Assembly (NCBI GenBank): GCA_026225945.1
Contig: JAMJFZ010002884.1
Location: forward strand, 1,240,001-1,304,000
Length of the DNA stretch: 64,000 bases
Direction of reading: 5' to 3'
DNA from: Cricetomys ansorgei
Taxonomy: Eukaryota > Chordata > Mammalia > Rodentia > Nesomyidae
Below the pieces are notes generated by a model. The model had not been told where the DNA came from and searched no databases. It saw nothing but the letters and a program-made list of their open reading frames with translations. Shown piece by piece: positions 1-11,829 of this stretch. The first letter of the stretch is position 1; each line of letters opens with the position of its first letter. Made by a program: the position numbers and the translations under genes.

Positions 1-2074
1 AATGCAATGCTTATTAGCATCTGAATATGGACCTAATTGTCCCCCTTTGACTGTAAGAGGTAATTGGGAATGCATTCTATGTAAGTGGATTAAGGAATGT
101 GCCACATGTGCAATTATTAAAAAAATCTTTCATTTTGAAAATTGCAAACTTATCGCATTGTCTCTGAGCAGAACAATAGCTGTCTGTCACCCTTTACTTT
201 CTTTCTGCTTCGAAGATCTGTTATAGGATTATGTGAACAACAGTGTAAACAGGTATTCCTGGTGCATCAGATTAGAGCAGAGTGGCTCAGGATCTTGTAG
301 CATTCTGTAATACTGTGCATACTTGGGTTGCTTCAAAGCCAAAAAACTAGTCAAAAAATTAAAAACAGAAGTCAAATGGTTGTTTGGCACCACATATTCC
401 CTGAGATAAGTCCCCGAGTTTATTTTGTGTTGGATCCAGTTTCCTTTTGAACTGAACAAACACATTCAGGAAGTAGCATATCCCAAATGTTCTAGAAATT
501 TCTCAGAGTTCTTTTTGATGACTTCTCTAAGACTTAATGAAAAATGTTTCCACCCAACAGTGTAAGTTTCTCCTTCATAGCAACTTAGAAAATAATGATC
601 TAGGTTAAAGATACGTGTTACACACAAATGAAATCATAGTTTGTTTGATGATTATAAACACTCATTTTTTAAAAAATACTGAGTTCATTTGTATATTTGA
701 CTGCTCAGTCTGTTAAAAATTCTCCTGGATAAACAGGTTTTATTTTGTTGTGTTTTGCCAAATACTAGTTTGGCTAATTATATTTATTTGACTGGATCTT
801 CATCCAGAATGACTAATCAAACTTCAATGTCACAGACCATGTATATATACATATATACATGTATATGAATATATGTATGCATGTACATACACATATATTG
901 AATTTCAAAATATCCTTGTGCCAACTTTATATCTCAAGCAGCTAGTTTTCAATATATTTGTTCTATGTTATACTGACATCTATGGACTCTGCAGGAGAAA
1001 TTCAGTTTTTTAGAACAATTATTTTGGCTACCTGGAAGGAACTTAAAATCTGAATAAGACAGATCTCTTCTGTGTGAGCCATGGCTGAACTTTGAACTTC
1101 ATTACTTAGCAAAAAAAAAAAAAATCAGTATGGAGCTCATTTCCTTACCTATAATCAAAACTAAAAGGGGGAGGAAAATGATCAAGCGCCAGGGCAAAAA
1201 AATTAGGATCTCTTTAACATGGTATGTTCCTTATTGGTGAGAGAGTCATCAAGTGCCTGCCAGCATACACATTCTTAATATTCAGTCAAAACTAACCATT
1301 AGTGTAATTCTTGTGTGATTACTGCACTAAACACTAGGGATACAATAATGAATAAATTTTCTCTAAACATACCCTCAAAGAATTCATAGTCAAATGTAGG
1401 AGACAGAAATAAAATATGCAATGAACAATAAAGTATGTTAAGCTCCATGATAGGGTGTTTTGTCAAGATAAGCTAAAAGCCATAATGCATCTCAAGATTG
1501 TAGGGGCTTCAGCCTGTAAACATTTTTTCTTCATTCAAGTCATGGTGCAATATAGCCAAGAGTTAGGCAGAGGACCTCTATTCAAGCCAGTCATTTAGGG
1601 ACCCAAATTCCTTCTACCTTAGAATGTCATTGCCGTCAATATCTTTAGTTTAACGTCATTATAGGGAGAAAAGAGAAACTCTGGATGGACCACACTCATT
1701 CTTCCCTCCCTCAACCAAGAAGAAACACATAACTTCTATTCACATCCTTCAGTGATATAGATCCATCCAACTAGTGATATAGATGCACTTACAGAAAGCA
1801 ACATGAAAACATGTAATTTAGCTCTGTCTGGCTGATGAAGTATTAATAACTAGATGTAATAACTAATCACTAGGTCACTCATTGACTATAGATAACAAGA
1901 AAGCCAGGAAATAAATTTTGAAACTCATACCAAATGTAGCACTTTATTTTAGAATTGTGACTACTGAAAAAGTAGAATAGTAGAGGATCAAGGTAATTAG
2001 TAAATAGCTAACACATAATCAGAGTAAGTACAGTAAGTGAAGAGGTTTATAATGAGTTTTTCTGGGATTTTTTT
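1..2074. other. Upstream intergenic DNA, no gene seen
   Basis: AT-rich sequence with no credible coding region. An AT-rich alternating purine-pyrimidine stretch of TATA/CATG steps lies at 839-899. A segment near 1300-1450 resembles the L2 LINE, with words similar to GGGATACAATAATGAA followed by an AGAC-AATAA region. The rest appears unique or too decayed to name. Confidence 0.5.
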
Positions 2075-2098
2075 GTGCGCGCGCGCACGCGCGCGCGC

Positions 2099-2138
<40 letters not shown>
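2075..2138. repeat. (GC)n-(GT)n alternating purine-pyrimidine tract
   Basis: Sixty-four bases of strict purine-pyrimidine alternation: GTGCGC start, a CG-rich half with one CA step, then (GT)19. This is a strong Z-DNA-forming composition and an unusual retention of consecutive CpG steps in a CpG-poor region. Confidence 0.95.
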
Positions 2139-2142
<4 letters not shown>

Positions 2143-2285
2143 GACAGGATTTCATGTAGTCAAGGTTTGCCTCTCACTTGGTATATAGATAAGGCTGGGT
2201 TCAAACTCCTTATCTTCCTACCTTCCATCTCCCAAGTGGTGGGATTGCAGGTGTATACCAACACAGTCAGCTCATACTTTTATTC
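2139..2285 (-). repeat. Diverged B1 SINE
   Basis: Resembles the reverse complement of B1 (GACAGGATTTCATGTAG ... CTGGGTTCAAACTCC ... AGTGGTGGGATTGCAGGTGT). It abuts the GC/GT tract, which probably grew from its neighbourhood. Confidence 0.65.
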
Positions 2286-2469
2286 AAACTCTAGGATTTC
2301 ACTTCTTTCTTGATTAACTATTGATAAATGGGTATATCTAAGTTGATTTTCTACCTAGTTAAGCAAAGATAACTAGGATAACTAGAGTGAACTAACATAT
2401 TAAAGTATTCATTCTCTTGAAGTGATACCACTTGTTAGAATAATATGCTTGTTATGTTTCTATTCTCAG

Positions 2470-2890
2470 TACCTGAGGCAAACTATTTTAAAGGAGGAAA
2501 GATTTATTTTGGCTCATGGTTTCAGAAGCCTCAGTGAATGTGGTTGGCTGACTGTATTGTTTCTTGGTCATCGTAAGCATAGCATTGAGGTACAAAGACA
2601 GAGGAGAACATTTCCTTAACTGACAGTGACCAGGAAAAAAGAGAGTGATATAAGAAGGAACAGAGGGCAAGGAATATCTTCCTAGGGCAAGCCTCAAGAG
2701 AACTACATCTTCTGACTAGGCACAGTTTCTTGACTTTCCTACTTCCAAACAATATGATCAAATTTTAAACCCACTATCAATGTTATTAGAACATTCATGA
2801 TTCAATAACTTCCCCAGATCCCTACCTCTGAGCTGTCATGCACAGGGAAATAAGACTTCAACCCTTCAGCCTTTTTGAGAACCCATACAA
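2470..2890 (-). mobile_element. Rodent MaLR-like LTR (class uncertain)
   Basis: Contains TTAAAGGAGGAAAGATTTAT and TTTTGGCTCATGGTTTCAGA, a signature shared with the reverse complement of the element at 14290-14665 in this window, so the two are copies of one family in opposite orientation. It matches my memory of rodent MaLR-type LTRs. No open reading frame of interest. Confidence 0.5.
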
Positions 2891-4224
2891 AAAGCAAGTA
2901 CTTTCTATAAGAAATCTGAATATGGAAAAAATTACGTAGTTAACTAAGAATTAGCTAATAACAGATGCTAGACAAAATTTAAAAAAAAAAAAAAGGAGTA
3001 CACATTACAGTTCACAATATACATTCCACCAAATAGTAAAGGAAGTAGGACAGCAAACCAAGACATCAACTGCAGGATCCATGAACTTGTGTTATGATTT
3101 TCAGAGTGACTATATCTAGGTTCACATATCTATTGAAATGTTCTTCATTGATTTGGTGTCAACGGGAACAAAGTTTATTCTGGAATATCACTAGCTGAAG
3201 TAAATTGATGCTGTTAGAATTTTTGTCATCAAATCATCTATAATGAAGTTTGTGACTGGGAGATACCAAAGTAAGGAATAGTCAATGTAAAATAAACTGT
3301 TCTGTGCAGGTATGTAGTATGTGGCAACAAAAAAATGGCTAATGAATATGTTATGCCATAGCAAACCTGGAAATGCAGTCACTGCTCAAAAATGTAGAAA
3401 AGAGTGAGTAAAGTATCACAAGTAAACAGTCTTAATCCAGGAGATGAGACAAATTTGGGAATTCACAATTAAGGAAAATTATTGAGAAAAACATTTTTCA
3501 ACAGTGCATATTTATAGCACCTGTTTGGAGAGAATCCAGTTTCAAGGGTGGCAATATAACTCCTGGCTCTGCGATTAAATCCAGAATTAGGAAGGCCCAC
3601 ATACAAAATAGTACTGAGCTTATCAAGTTATGTAATGCATATCAAATTCTTAATATAATCATCATATATATAATATTCAGCCAATAAATTTATCATTATC
3701 ATAATGATAAGTATAATGTGTTATTGAGGACTTTATTATTATGAAAAATAGCCCTACGTAGATAGATAACAATATTTTATTTTTAAATAATTTTCACTTT
3801 AAATAATTTTCTAAGATATGGCAAGTGGTAATTTCCAGAGGAAATTTAAATATGTATAGCATCTAAATCTAAGGTTGTAGTCTTGCCATTATAGAAGAAG
3901 ACTCATTTTACTGTTGGTAATATTCCATGAAACCTAGAAAGGAAAGGTAATGTTTGATGTATTTTTGTGAGCATGGTGTGGCACTGTGTAGATAAAATCT
4001 GAATTATTTACTAGAAGAGAAATCTGATGGTCAAAAGGTTGAAATGGGTATCTTTAGAGCTCTTCGTTGAATCTGTACAGAATGTGATGTTCTATTCAAT
4101 GAAGTGAAAATTCATTGCATTATTGTCCAAGCACATTCAAAATATCATGCTGCTCCCATCACTTCTAATGAAATACAATCTTTATAAATGAGTGGGAAGC
4201 TTCAGTTATGTTACAAAACATAAA
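2891..4224. other. Intergenic DNA without recognised genes
   Basis: AT-rich, with an A-run near 2981-2995 and many TAATAATCAT-type words around 3650-3800. I see no gene or confidently named repeat. Confidence 0.4.
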
Positions 4225-4560
4225 ATATCTGGCTTTGTGTGGTGGAATGCTAACCTCCAGGCATGACATGGCCGTTGACTACTTGAACTCTAGGCAGCCA
4301 TGAATACTTGCAGATGTTCACAACACTGGGCCCACTAATGGTCTATCATGCAAGGGAGAGCCTTATGAAGACCCATCACTCAGCAAAAATATATAAGTAG
4401 ATAGTGGTATAGTAGATGTTGTGGGAGGATGTTTTCTTTAATGGGGCCGCTGATCACCCATAATTTGGCCCTATTATGTAGATAACTTATCTGTCCTCTT
4501 GTAACTCCAATTTAACTCATTGATTTACCAAGCTATACTTGGGTATAATGATTTTTTTGG
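4225..4560 (+). mobile_element. Rodent Lx-type L1 3' UTR fragment
   Basis: Segments such as GGCATGACATGGCCGTTGAC, GGGCCCACTAATGGTCTATC and AATGGGGCCGCTGATCACCC follow the order of the rodent L1 (Lx) 3' UTR as I remember it. The 3' boundary is approximate. No ORF2 remains. Confidence 0.5.
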
Positions 4561-4952
4561 TCTGTTGTAGGTATCATATTTGAAATGAATAGATGTTTGT
4601 TCATGTCTACCCAGGAATAATTCACACAACAACTAATGTTGTCATTGTGTCTCTTCAGTCTGAAAGGTAGTTTTCTTCTTATTTTTCTTGAAAGTTGAAT
4701 CACTTTTTGTGCTTTTTCAGATACTAAGGAAAAAGGAAAGAAAGTCTAGGGAGTCATGGATAATATATATTCCTCTTCAATTCTGGCCAGTGATAACATT
4801 GAATCCTCCATGATAGTTATGGAACTATGGGACAGAATTGAGAAACAGAAAGGAAAAGTCTACTTTAAGAGTAGTCTTAAATATTTTGGAATTATTGATT
4901 TGGAATTGAGTTTAATGTTTGTGATATTTGTGAAACATCATCGTTACAAGTT

Positions 4953-5066
4953 GCGAATGGAGCTCAGTTGCTAAGGTGCTTGCACAAAGCTGTAGGTTCA
5001 GTCTCCAGCACCACATAAAATCAGGCATAGTGGTGCAGACCTAAGATCGTAACCTGCAGGAGATAA
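4953..5066 (+). repeat. ID/B4-type SINE
   Basis: A tRNA-like left part (GGAGCTCAGTTGCTAAGGTG ... GGTTCAGTCTCCAGCACCAC) followed by a B1-like part (CAGGCATAGTGGTGCAGACC), the arrangement of B4. Confidence 0.6.
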
Positions 5067-5075
5067 CTTTTAACA

Positions 5076-5543
5076 CCACACACACACACACATACAAACA
5101 TCAAGGATCATGGAGTATCTCAGAAGAGGAGGTAGAAGGAATGAAAGAGCCTGAAGATGGAGAGGAAAGCTGTGAAACACTGTAGAACTTTGCATGGCCA
5201 TCACAATCATGATCAAACAGCAGTTGTGGTTAGCTACACAAGACTTATACAATATCAAGCCAACCCAAATCCTGATAAAGACAAGGTAGATGATTTCCAC
5301 TCAGGTCTCACCTATTCATGAAGAGATTATGGCAGTGAATAGTTTCTCTGGGAGGGAGGCTCATGTTTTAGCTGAGGATATAGCCATTGGTAATTTTTCT
5401 ATGCTCAAATGGATGGCCCTAAAACTCCTGAATATATGGCCAGCACTAACTGGATATAAGGGTCATAAAAAAAAATACATGAATTTGGGAGGAGGCACTG
5501 TGTAATAGGAATAATGGTATTTAGAATGGAGATTATGTAATAT

Positions 5544-5596
<53 letters not shown>

Positions 5597-5626
5597 AAAG
5601 TTCTAATAAATAAAGAAAAATCACTC
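5076..5626 (+). mobile_element. Rodent Lx-type L1 3' UTR ending in a (TG)n tract and A-rich tail
   Basis: Order of landmarks: a GAGGAGGTAGAAGG segment, CTGAAGATGGAGAGGAAAGC, a TGTGGTTAGCTACACAAGAC segment, ATGGATGGCCCTAAAACTCC, ATATATGGCCAGCACTAACT, GGATATAAGGGTCATAAAAA and a terminal AATAAATAAAGAAAAA. This is the rodent L1 3' end. A (TG)n microsatellite at 5548-5594 interrupts the last part. The small open frames here derive from the UTR and are not genes. Confidence 0.75.
5548..5594. repeat. (TG)n microsatellite
   Basis: About 23 TG units within the L1 3' end. Confidence 0.95.
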
Positions 5627-6170
5627 TGAAAGCATCCTGGAGATAGACTAATTGCACATGAATATGAGGACAACTGCTGGATTGTTTCTTGAGCCCAGTT
5701 CTCAGTCTTGCATACCTGGAGGGTTAGTTTCTGAAAGTTGGTATAGCCTGGCCAACATGCCTACTTAAATATTTCTTATGCTCCACACTACATTATACAT
5801 GGTGGTAGGGAGAAAAGACATTGTAAATATGGTGGTGAAAATAGCTGGGAAAGTGTTTCAAATATCCAACATATTTATTATTTATTACTTATTATTTATT
5901 ACAGGACTTTGTGACAGGTTTCAATGAGATAATCTGTGCTATGAATCTTTAGGAAAAACATCTAAAATGAACTATAACCAAATGTATTTCAACAATGATT
6001 TTTTTTCTGATGACTCTACTACATATCAAGGCTTAATAGAAAATCTTCCATAAAACCTAACTTAAGAAATGTTGCTTTTTTGTAACATAGGAATAAGTGT
6101 GTCATCAATACACTGATATTTATTCTTGAGAACCAAGCCACTGTAAGATGCTTCTAGCAATTGACTAAAA

Positions 6171-6325
6171 ACTTTTTTTTTTTTGAGACAAGGTCTCTCT
6201 ATGAAGCCCTGGGTGTCATGAAGTGCTCTGTGTGGACCAGGATGGCCTCCAACTCGCAGAGATCTGTATGTCTCTGCCTCCTGAGTGCTGGGATTAAAGG
6301 TATTCTCTACTACATCTAGCTCAAA
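6171..6325 (-). repeat. B1 SINE
   Basis: T-run, then GAGACAAGGTCTCTCTATGA, GCCTCCAACTCGCAGAGATC and GAGTGCTGGGATTAAAGGTA: the reverse complement of B1, 7SL-derived. Confidence 0.9.
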
Positions 6326-6774
6326 AATTCTTAAATTATCTCAGAGAAAGCTAAGTGCGCTTTCATCATGAGGGAATATGAGCAAAGAAAGTCTTTGAAT
6401 CTGGGTTCACATAGCTATACCTTCCTGCTGCCTTATTCTGAATGGAAGATTAGACTTCTTGGGTCCAGGAGGAGACTCCTGTTTGCTCATTAATTCAGAA
6501 GCACCTTTCCTATGTTTCAGTTTTCAAGACATAAACTCTGACCCATGCTTTATTCTTGTCCCTACTAATTGTCAATGATTATATAATAAAGTATTAGTAG
6601 TCAATGAAACAACTTACATTAATAGACGGAAATGTCTTTAACAAAATCTATCATCCACTTTGTGACTTCCCTTTCCATATTACCTATTTTGGTACCAATA
6701 GGTATTGTAATTCATAAGCATGAATTATTTTGAATTTTAATGTAAAAATTTAATATAACCAAATAAGCCAGCCA

Positions 6775-7000
6775 CAAAGACATGATTCCAATTATCTGAG
6801 GTACATCGAGTATTCACAGAAACAGGAAGTGGAATAGTGGTTGCCAGGGAATGTGTGGAGGAAGAAATGGGAAGTTAATGTTTAATGAGTGCAGAGTTTT
6901 ACCTTTGTAAGGTAAACTGAAAAGCATTCTGGAGATGGATTGTGAAACAATGGATGTGCACAAGGTTACTGAATTGTACATTTACAGATAGCTAAAAATT
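6775..7000 (+). mobile_element. Ancient L1M 3'-end fragment
   Basis: The order ATGATTCCAATTATCTGAGG, GGAATAGTGGTTGCCAGGGA, TTCTGGAGATGG and TTACTGAATTGTACATTTAC matches mammalian L1M 3' ends. The open frame overlapping its end is not a gene. Confidence 0.5.
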
Positions 7001-7039
7001 GTGGAGCATATTTGAGTACAATTATATTTCTTTCTCTTA

Positions 7040-7535
7040 TCCATTTATTGAGGAACACTCCACTTTCCTCCAATTCAATCTATTTTCCAAATGCTGCTAC
7101 CTTGGTGAATCTGAGCACATTTCTCACGTAAAAAAACTAGAGGACAGGCCTGTCTTCTATCATGATACGGGAGGCTCCTCACCTAAACCCCTTATGGAAC
7201 CGCACCTTTCCACACTGCCCTATTTTGAGCCTCTATCAAGCTACATCAATTAGTTCTTATTTTTCTGAATGTGGTATTTCATTATTCTTGTCTCTCCCTA
7301 AAATGTCTTCTCAGAGTTCCTGGTCTGCCTGCTGAGCAGGCATCCTTCACAACTAGGCTTTAGTGTCTGCTCTCGGGAGCTTTTTGACTAAGCAGAACAC
7401 TGACTCCTTTGTCCCACCTCTCTATGTGGTTAAAGCACTCCATCAGTGTAGGTAGCATGTCACATTGCAAAGGTTTGTTTATATGGCTGAATCCTTCAGT
7501 AGACTGAAAGGACCTAAAGGACTCATTCGTGTTTA
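7040..7535 (+). mobile_element. Probable L2 LINE fragment
   Basis: Pyrimidine-rich L2-like phrases (AAAATGTCTTCTCAGAGTTC, GCATCCTTCACAACTAGGCT, TTAGTGTCTGCTCTCGGGAG) in L2 order. Decayed, so the family assignment is moderate. It ends near an A-run at 7536. Confidence 0.4.
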
Positions 7536-7694
7536 AAAAAAAAAAATCAGAGCACAGTGCCAGCTACCTAGCAATTGGGTTTATGCCTGTATGTTGAGGA
7601 AGTAAACGGACATAGAAAAAGTGTCACACAGATCCCAAAGTTTTTGTTTCCTGCATTTCCACCACTGCCACCAATAAAAAGCCTTAAAGAAGCC

Positions 7695-7830
7695 CTGCAA
7701 TCCTAGACATGTGGCACATACCTATAATCCTAGTCCTGAGTAGACAGAAGCAGGAGGATCATGAGTTCAAGACCACTGAAGGCTCCCAAGCAAGACTCTG
7801 TCTCAAAAAGGCAGAGCATGACAACAACAA
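7695..7830 (+). repeat. B1 SINE
   Basis: TGTGGCACATACCTATAATC, GAGTTCAAGACCACTGAAGG and AGACTCTGTCTCAAAAAGGC follow the B1 consensus on this strand, with an ACAACAACAA-type tail. Confidence 0.85.
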
Positions 7831-7839
7831 TCAGAAAAC

Positions 7840-10050
7840 AGCAATGACAAAAAAGAACTTCTGTGTTGTCATGGCAACACACAAACTGACATCTAAGGAT
7901 GGAAAAGACAAGGGGTAGCCATCCCCAAATGCCTTAAAGGACCCTGTCTTCTTGTTACCTTACAGACATGGAAGAGCTCACTTCTAACTCAGAGACCAGA
8001 GTGGAAGCTTTGACTAGGCTTCTCTGAAAATGGATGAGAGGGAGGAGTATGGCACAGTGGTGGGGGAAGGTCACACTGGAAAGAAAAATGATGATGGTTT
8101 TCTTGCATTCAAACTGTGTTTTATTTTTTTTGTGGAAATGTTATTGTGTGATTCTTAAATCACATTGTACATGAAGTAGCTGTAGGTAGACTGGCTTTCA
8201 GATAGGCTTTAAATTTACAACATTGTTTATATGGAAAACTTACTTCTGAGTTGTGAAAAAAGCAAATCTGTGAAACTTAATTGTAATGTAGCAATATGTG
8301 AAATTTTTGACTGCAGGAAAAGTGATTATGATGTTATGTGGATGTAATATCATAGGCATTATGACTAGATTATGCCATTACTGTTCTGGAGTGCCCAAAT
8401 GACCCATTATCATGACTGCACTAAATTCTAGAACAAGCTCATTGAAATGGTGGAAAAATGCAAGTTTCCATTTTAAGGAGGTCTCATAAAGGTTCCATCA
8501 TCCAATACGTTCTATGTTTTATCATGCAAGATGCACTGATTTGCTTCATAACACAAGTAGTTTGTAAAAGTGATGCGCCTCCTCCCGGGTACTTTTAAAG
8601 CAAAATGTCAGACTATGAAAGTGACTCACTGTCTTCCAGTTGGTCATCAGCGTAGAGTATTCCCTGAAATACAACCATCTTCTCTACCACCCACTCTGCA
8701 TAAACAGATGCATCTAAAAACCCATATGACCTAAATGGCTATTTCTGGCTATTCCCCTTTCCACCTCCAGATCTTTGTGATATATTGCTTTACAGTCGAA
8801 GGTTACAAGTCACTGTGCAGGATTTTAGAAGAAACGGTTAATTCACTGTCAGTACACAGAAAAGTTGGTGAAAGGGGATTTCTTTTTAAAAAGTATAGAA
8901 AGGAATCTAAAATTGCTTTTAAGAATCACCCATTTTCCTGTTAGAAAAAACAATCATGGATATCTGTCAAATACTAATGACAGTCTGTCAATCACACAAC
9001 AACCCCAGCCCCTTTTGTTTTCAAGAGCTTGTCTTCCTATTGTAAAATTAGCTTTTAACTATTTCCAAAGCAACAGAATTATATTGCTGCTACGTGTGAC
9101 TGAAATGTGTGACAGGTTGTTTGGATTGTAATTTCAAGGCCCCAGTTATGACCTACCAGCTAACACACTCTCCTCATTCAATGGAGCCTTGTGTCTACAT
9201 AATGTCAAACAAATGGCAGGGCACTAAACAAATAATGAGCTGACTCAGAGACCTGCAGAGTGTCTCAGGTTGCTCTACACTGTAATTTGAAAACCTGAAA
9301 CTCTTCTGAGAAACAGTGAGGTCTGCACTGCTGTGGCAGTCCTGTGATACAGAGGGATTGTCTGGGCCATTTCCCTCATCTCATCTAGGTACACAGTACC
9401 AAGCACGGAGACAACATTCATTCCCTAAATATTTCAATGAATGAACACCAAAGTAAGGCTTACGAAACTTTTTGTGGTAGACTAAATTTCAGCTACTTCT
9501 GAAATCAATAGTTTAATGATATGCTTCACAACCATTTAAAGGAGTCACTACATAGATATTATCAGTATTTTCTTAAAGATACTCCAGTAGTATCCTTGGC
9601 TATGGCAAATAAAGAGGATTGCCCTGTCTGCTCGGTGACTTGGGGCAGGGATGAATTCAAACACCCATATATTAAGAGAAATGTAAAGGAGAGCGGATAA
9701 AGGAGACATAACAGATTCAGAAGCTTGGGTACTCCTTTTTAAGATAGGTAAAACTTGTCTTCTCTATATCTGCTTCTGTGAATCTCTGTATTCATCCTTT
9801 CATCCTTCATCCTTCCCTCTTGTTTCCAACAAAATACATGTTCAATCCCTGTGCATTTCCAACGTTCCTGTCAACACTACTAGGTTTATTGTCACATTTA
9901 GAATAGGCAGCTTTACTAGGACAGCAAGAACCAGGGTTTGTTTATACAAGACTACAATGTATTCTAGCAGAGACTTTGCTATTTTCTCACAGTAGCTATT
10001 TAATGCTAGGCACTTCTTTTTCTGCTCTTGCTAGGTCTTTTCACTCTCTT
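7840..10050. other. Mostly unique intergenic DNA, no gene seen
   Basis: No convincing coding region or young repeat. An AP-1 word TGACTCA lies at about 9241. The stretch 8570-9330 contains few recognisable repeats and could be examined for conservation. A short (CATCCTT)-type repetition lies near 9795-9815. Confidence 0.4.
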
Positions 10051-10054
10051 ATTA

Positions 10055-10240
10055 TTGTCGTGTCTTTTTGCTATTATTTTTGAAACACACTGTCATTGTG
10101 TAACTCAAGCTGCTCTTGTACTTATTATATAGTGTCGGCTAAACTCAAGCTTAGAATTTTTTTATTTGCCTGGGTCACTTAGTGAGTTCCAGGCTAGTGT
10201 GTACTCCAGAGTGAGGCCTTGTCTCAAAATTGACAAAAGA
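10055..10240. repeat. Head-to-head B1-derived fragments
   Basis: The left half (ACTCAAGCTGCTCTTGTACT) reads like the reverse complement of B1 and the right half (GTGAGTTCCAGGCTAGTGTG ... CTTGTCTCAAAATTGAC) like the forward strand, as if two partial copies lie back to back. Confidence 0.45.
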
Positions 10241-10441
10241 AAAGATGCGAGGAAATGAGTTGATACATAGGAAGTGTTAGTCACAGTGCTTAGTACATAG
10301 TAAGCATTAGATGTTACATATTAAAACTATAATTCTAATGTCAAATCAAAAAGACCGTGGTCATTTACCTCACTAATTACACTCATAGAATTTTGCACTT
10401 AAAACATAACTTAAAACTTAAACATAAAACTTAAAACATAA

Positions 10442-10640
10442 CTAGGAAGGTGTTTCAGCAAGTCAAGTGACTTGCTGCTAAGCCTTATCATCCAAGTTTG
10501 AATCCCTGGGATCTACACAGAGAAAGGAGAGAACCAAACCCCACAAATTGTCCTCTTACCTCCACAAGAAAGCCGAGACATTCACAGGCTTCTCCCCAGA
10601 ATGAATGAATAAACAGTAAACGAATAAATAAGTGAATATT
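10442..10640 (+). repeat. B3 SINE with AATA-rich tail
   Basis: TGACTTGCTGCTAAGCCTTA, GTTTGAATCCCTGGGATCTA, AAGGAGAGAACCAAACCCCA and TTGTCCTCTTACCTCCACAA follow B3; the tail AATGAATAAACAGTAAACGA continues as simple AATA sequence. Confidence 0.75.
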
Positions 10641-10774
10641 TATTTTTACTAATAAATAAGTATTTTTTTAAAAGAAGGCATTTAAAGATAATCAGTTTCT
10701 AATTTTCCTTTGATTTACAGAATCTTGAGAATGTGGCAAAATTTGATGAAACCTTCCCAAGAAAACAACACTGT

Positions 10775-11110
10775 GGGTTATGTAATGTTAGCGGGTTGAA
10801 TAATGGCTCCCCAAAACCTGTATTTACAGTGTTAGTCCCAAAATCTGCAAACATGATGTAATCGGGAAAAAATAGAGCCTTTACAGATGTCATAAATTCT
10901 GGGTCTTAAAATGAGGAGATCATCCTGGATTTTCCAGGTGGGCCCTACATCAAACAGCAACTGTCCTTAAGCACATAGTAAAGTCAGAAGCAGGGCAGGC
11001 AATGAAGGAAGAGGAAGAGTTGGGACTGATAAGGCTAAGGTTAAGAAATGCTGGCAGCTACCACAAACTGGAAGAGGCAAGGGACATCTGCTCCCTTACA
11101 GCCCCCTCCT
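10775..11110 (+). mobile_element. Ancient mammalian repeat, copy 1 (MaLR/LTR-like; class uncertain)
   Basis: GGTTGAATAATGGCTCCCCA, GTGTTAGTCCCAAAATCTGC, TAATCGGG, CCTTTACAGATGTCAT, AAATGAGGAGATCATCCTGG and GGTGGGCCCTACATCA form a recognisable interspersed-repeat order. A second copy in the same orientation lies at 11830-12285. Confidence 0.5.
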
Positions 11111-11156
11111 CCACTAGAACCTTGCTTTGGATTTTGGTTTTCACTCCCTTGTGTGT

Positions 11157-11182
11157 GGGGGTGGGGGTGGGGTGGCAGGGGG
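11157..11182 (+). other. G-quadruplex-type G-run cluster
   Basis: Four G-runs of 5, 5, 4 and 5 bases separated by T, T and TGGCA satisfy the usual four-run rule with short loops. Confidence 0.8.
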
Positions 11183-11829
11183 AGAAGCCTCTGTTTTTGC
11201 AAGTCACCCTCTTTGTGGTCACTTTTCAATTACAGTAAACTAATGAAAGCCCAACAAACATTCTCTGAGGTATGGACTTCAGTCTTCCTGGAGCCTAGGT
11301 AGAAAAACATTTCTCTATCTCTTATCACTCAGTAATCTGGAACCAGAGACTCAGTTGAAGCCACAGTTGGATTTTGACTCTGCGGAAGGAGGACTGCTGG
11401 TTGTAACACAAAGCTGATAGGAGAATCAGCAGGATCTCAGGCAATGCAGATTTACTAGCTGAGCCTTGCAAATCAAACGGTAGCACTAAAAACTTCTCCC
11501 TGCACTCCTTCAGGATAAGAGCCGTTCCTGCTTCCCCAAGTGTCCTGCTTTTCCCTACCCAAAGAGAATTAAACTAGAACTGTAAACTAGAGAACATAGA
11601 CACCTTAAAAAATTGTAAGGCTACATTTTAAAAAGATAAACAAACCTTACAAAATGGTAAGAGGAAGACCATTTGTATGAGTGAATTAAGAGTTTGAAAA
11701 CACGACTTAAAAAATCTTTCTCAGAAGAATAAAGAGGAGTGAAGTAAGAGCATTAGCAAGCTTAAAGCTACGTCTAGAAAAAGTTTCTATTCCGCCAACT
11801 TGAAAATCTGGAGATGCTATTATTTGGGT

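Noticed and set aside
2101..2313. Frame beginning MCVCVCVCVC
   Set aside because: Translation of (GT)n running into a B1 SINE.
7709..7918. 69-codon frame at 7709
   Set aside because: Mostly a forward B1 SINE and its tail.
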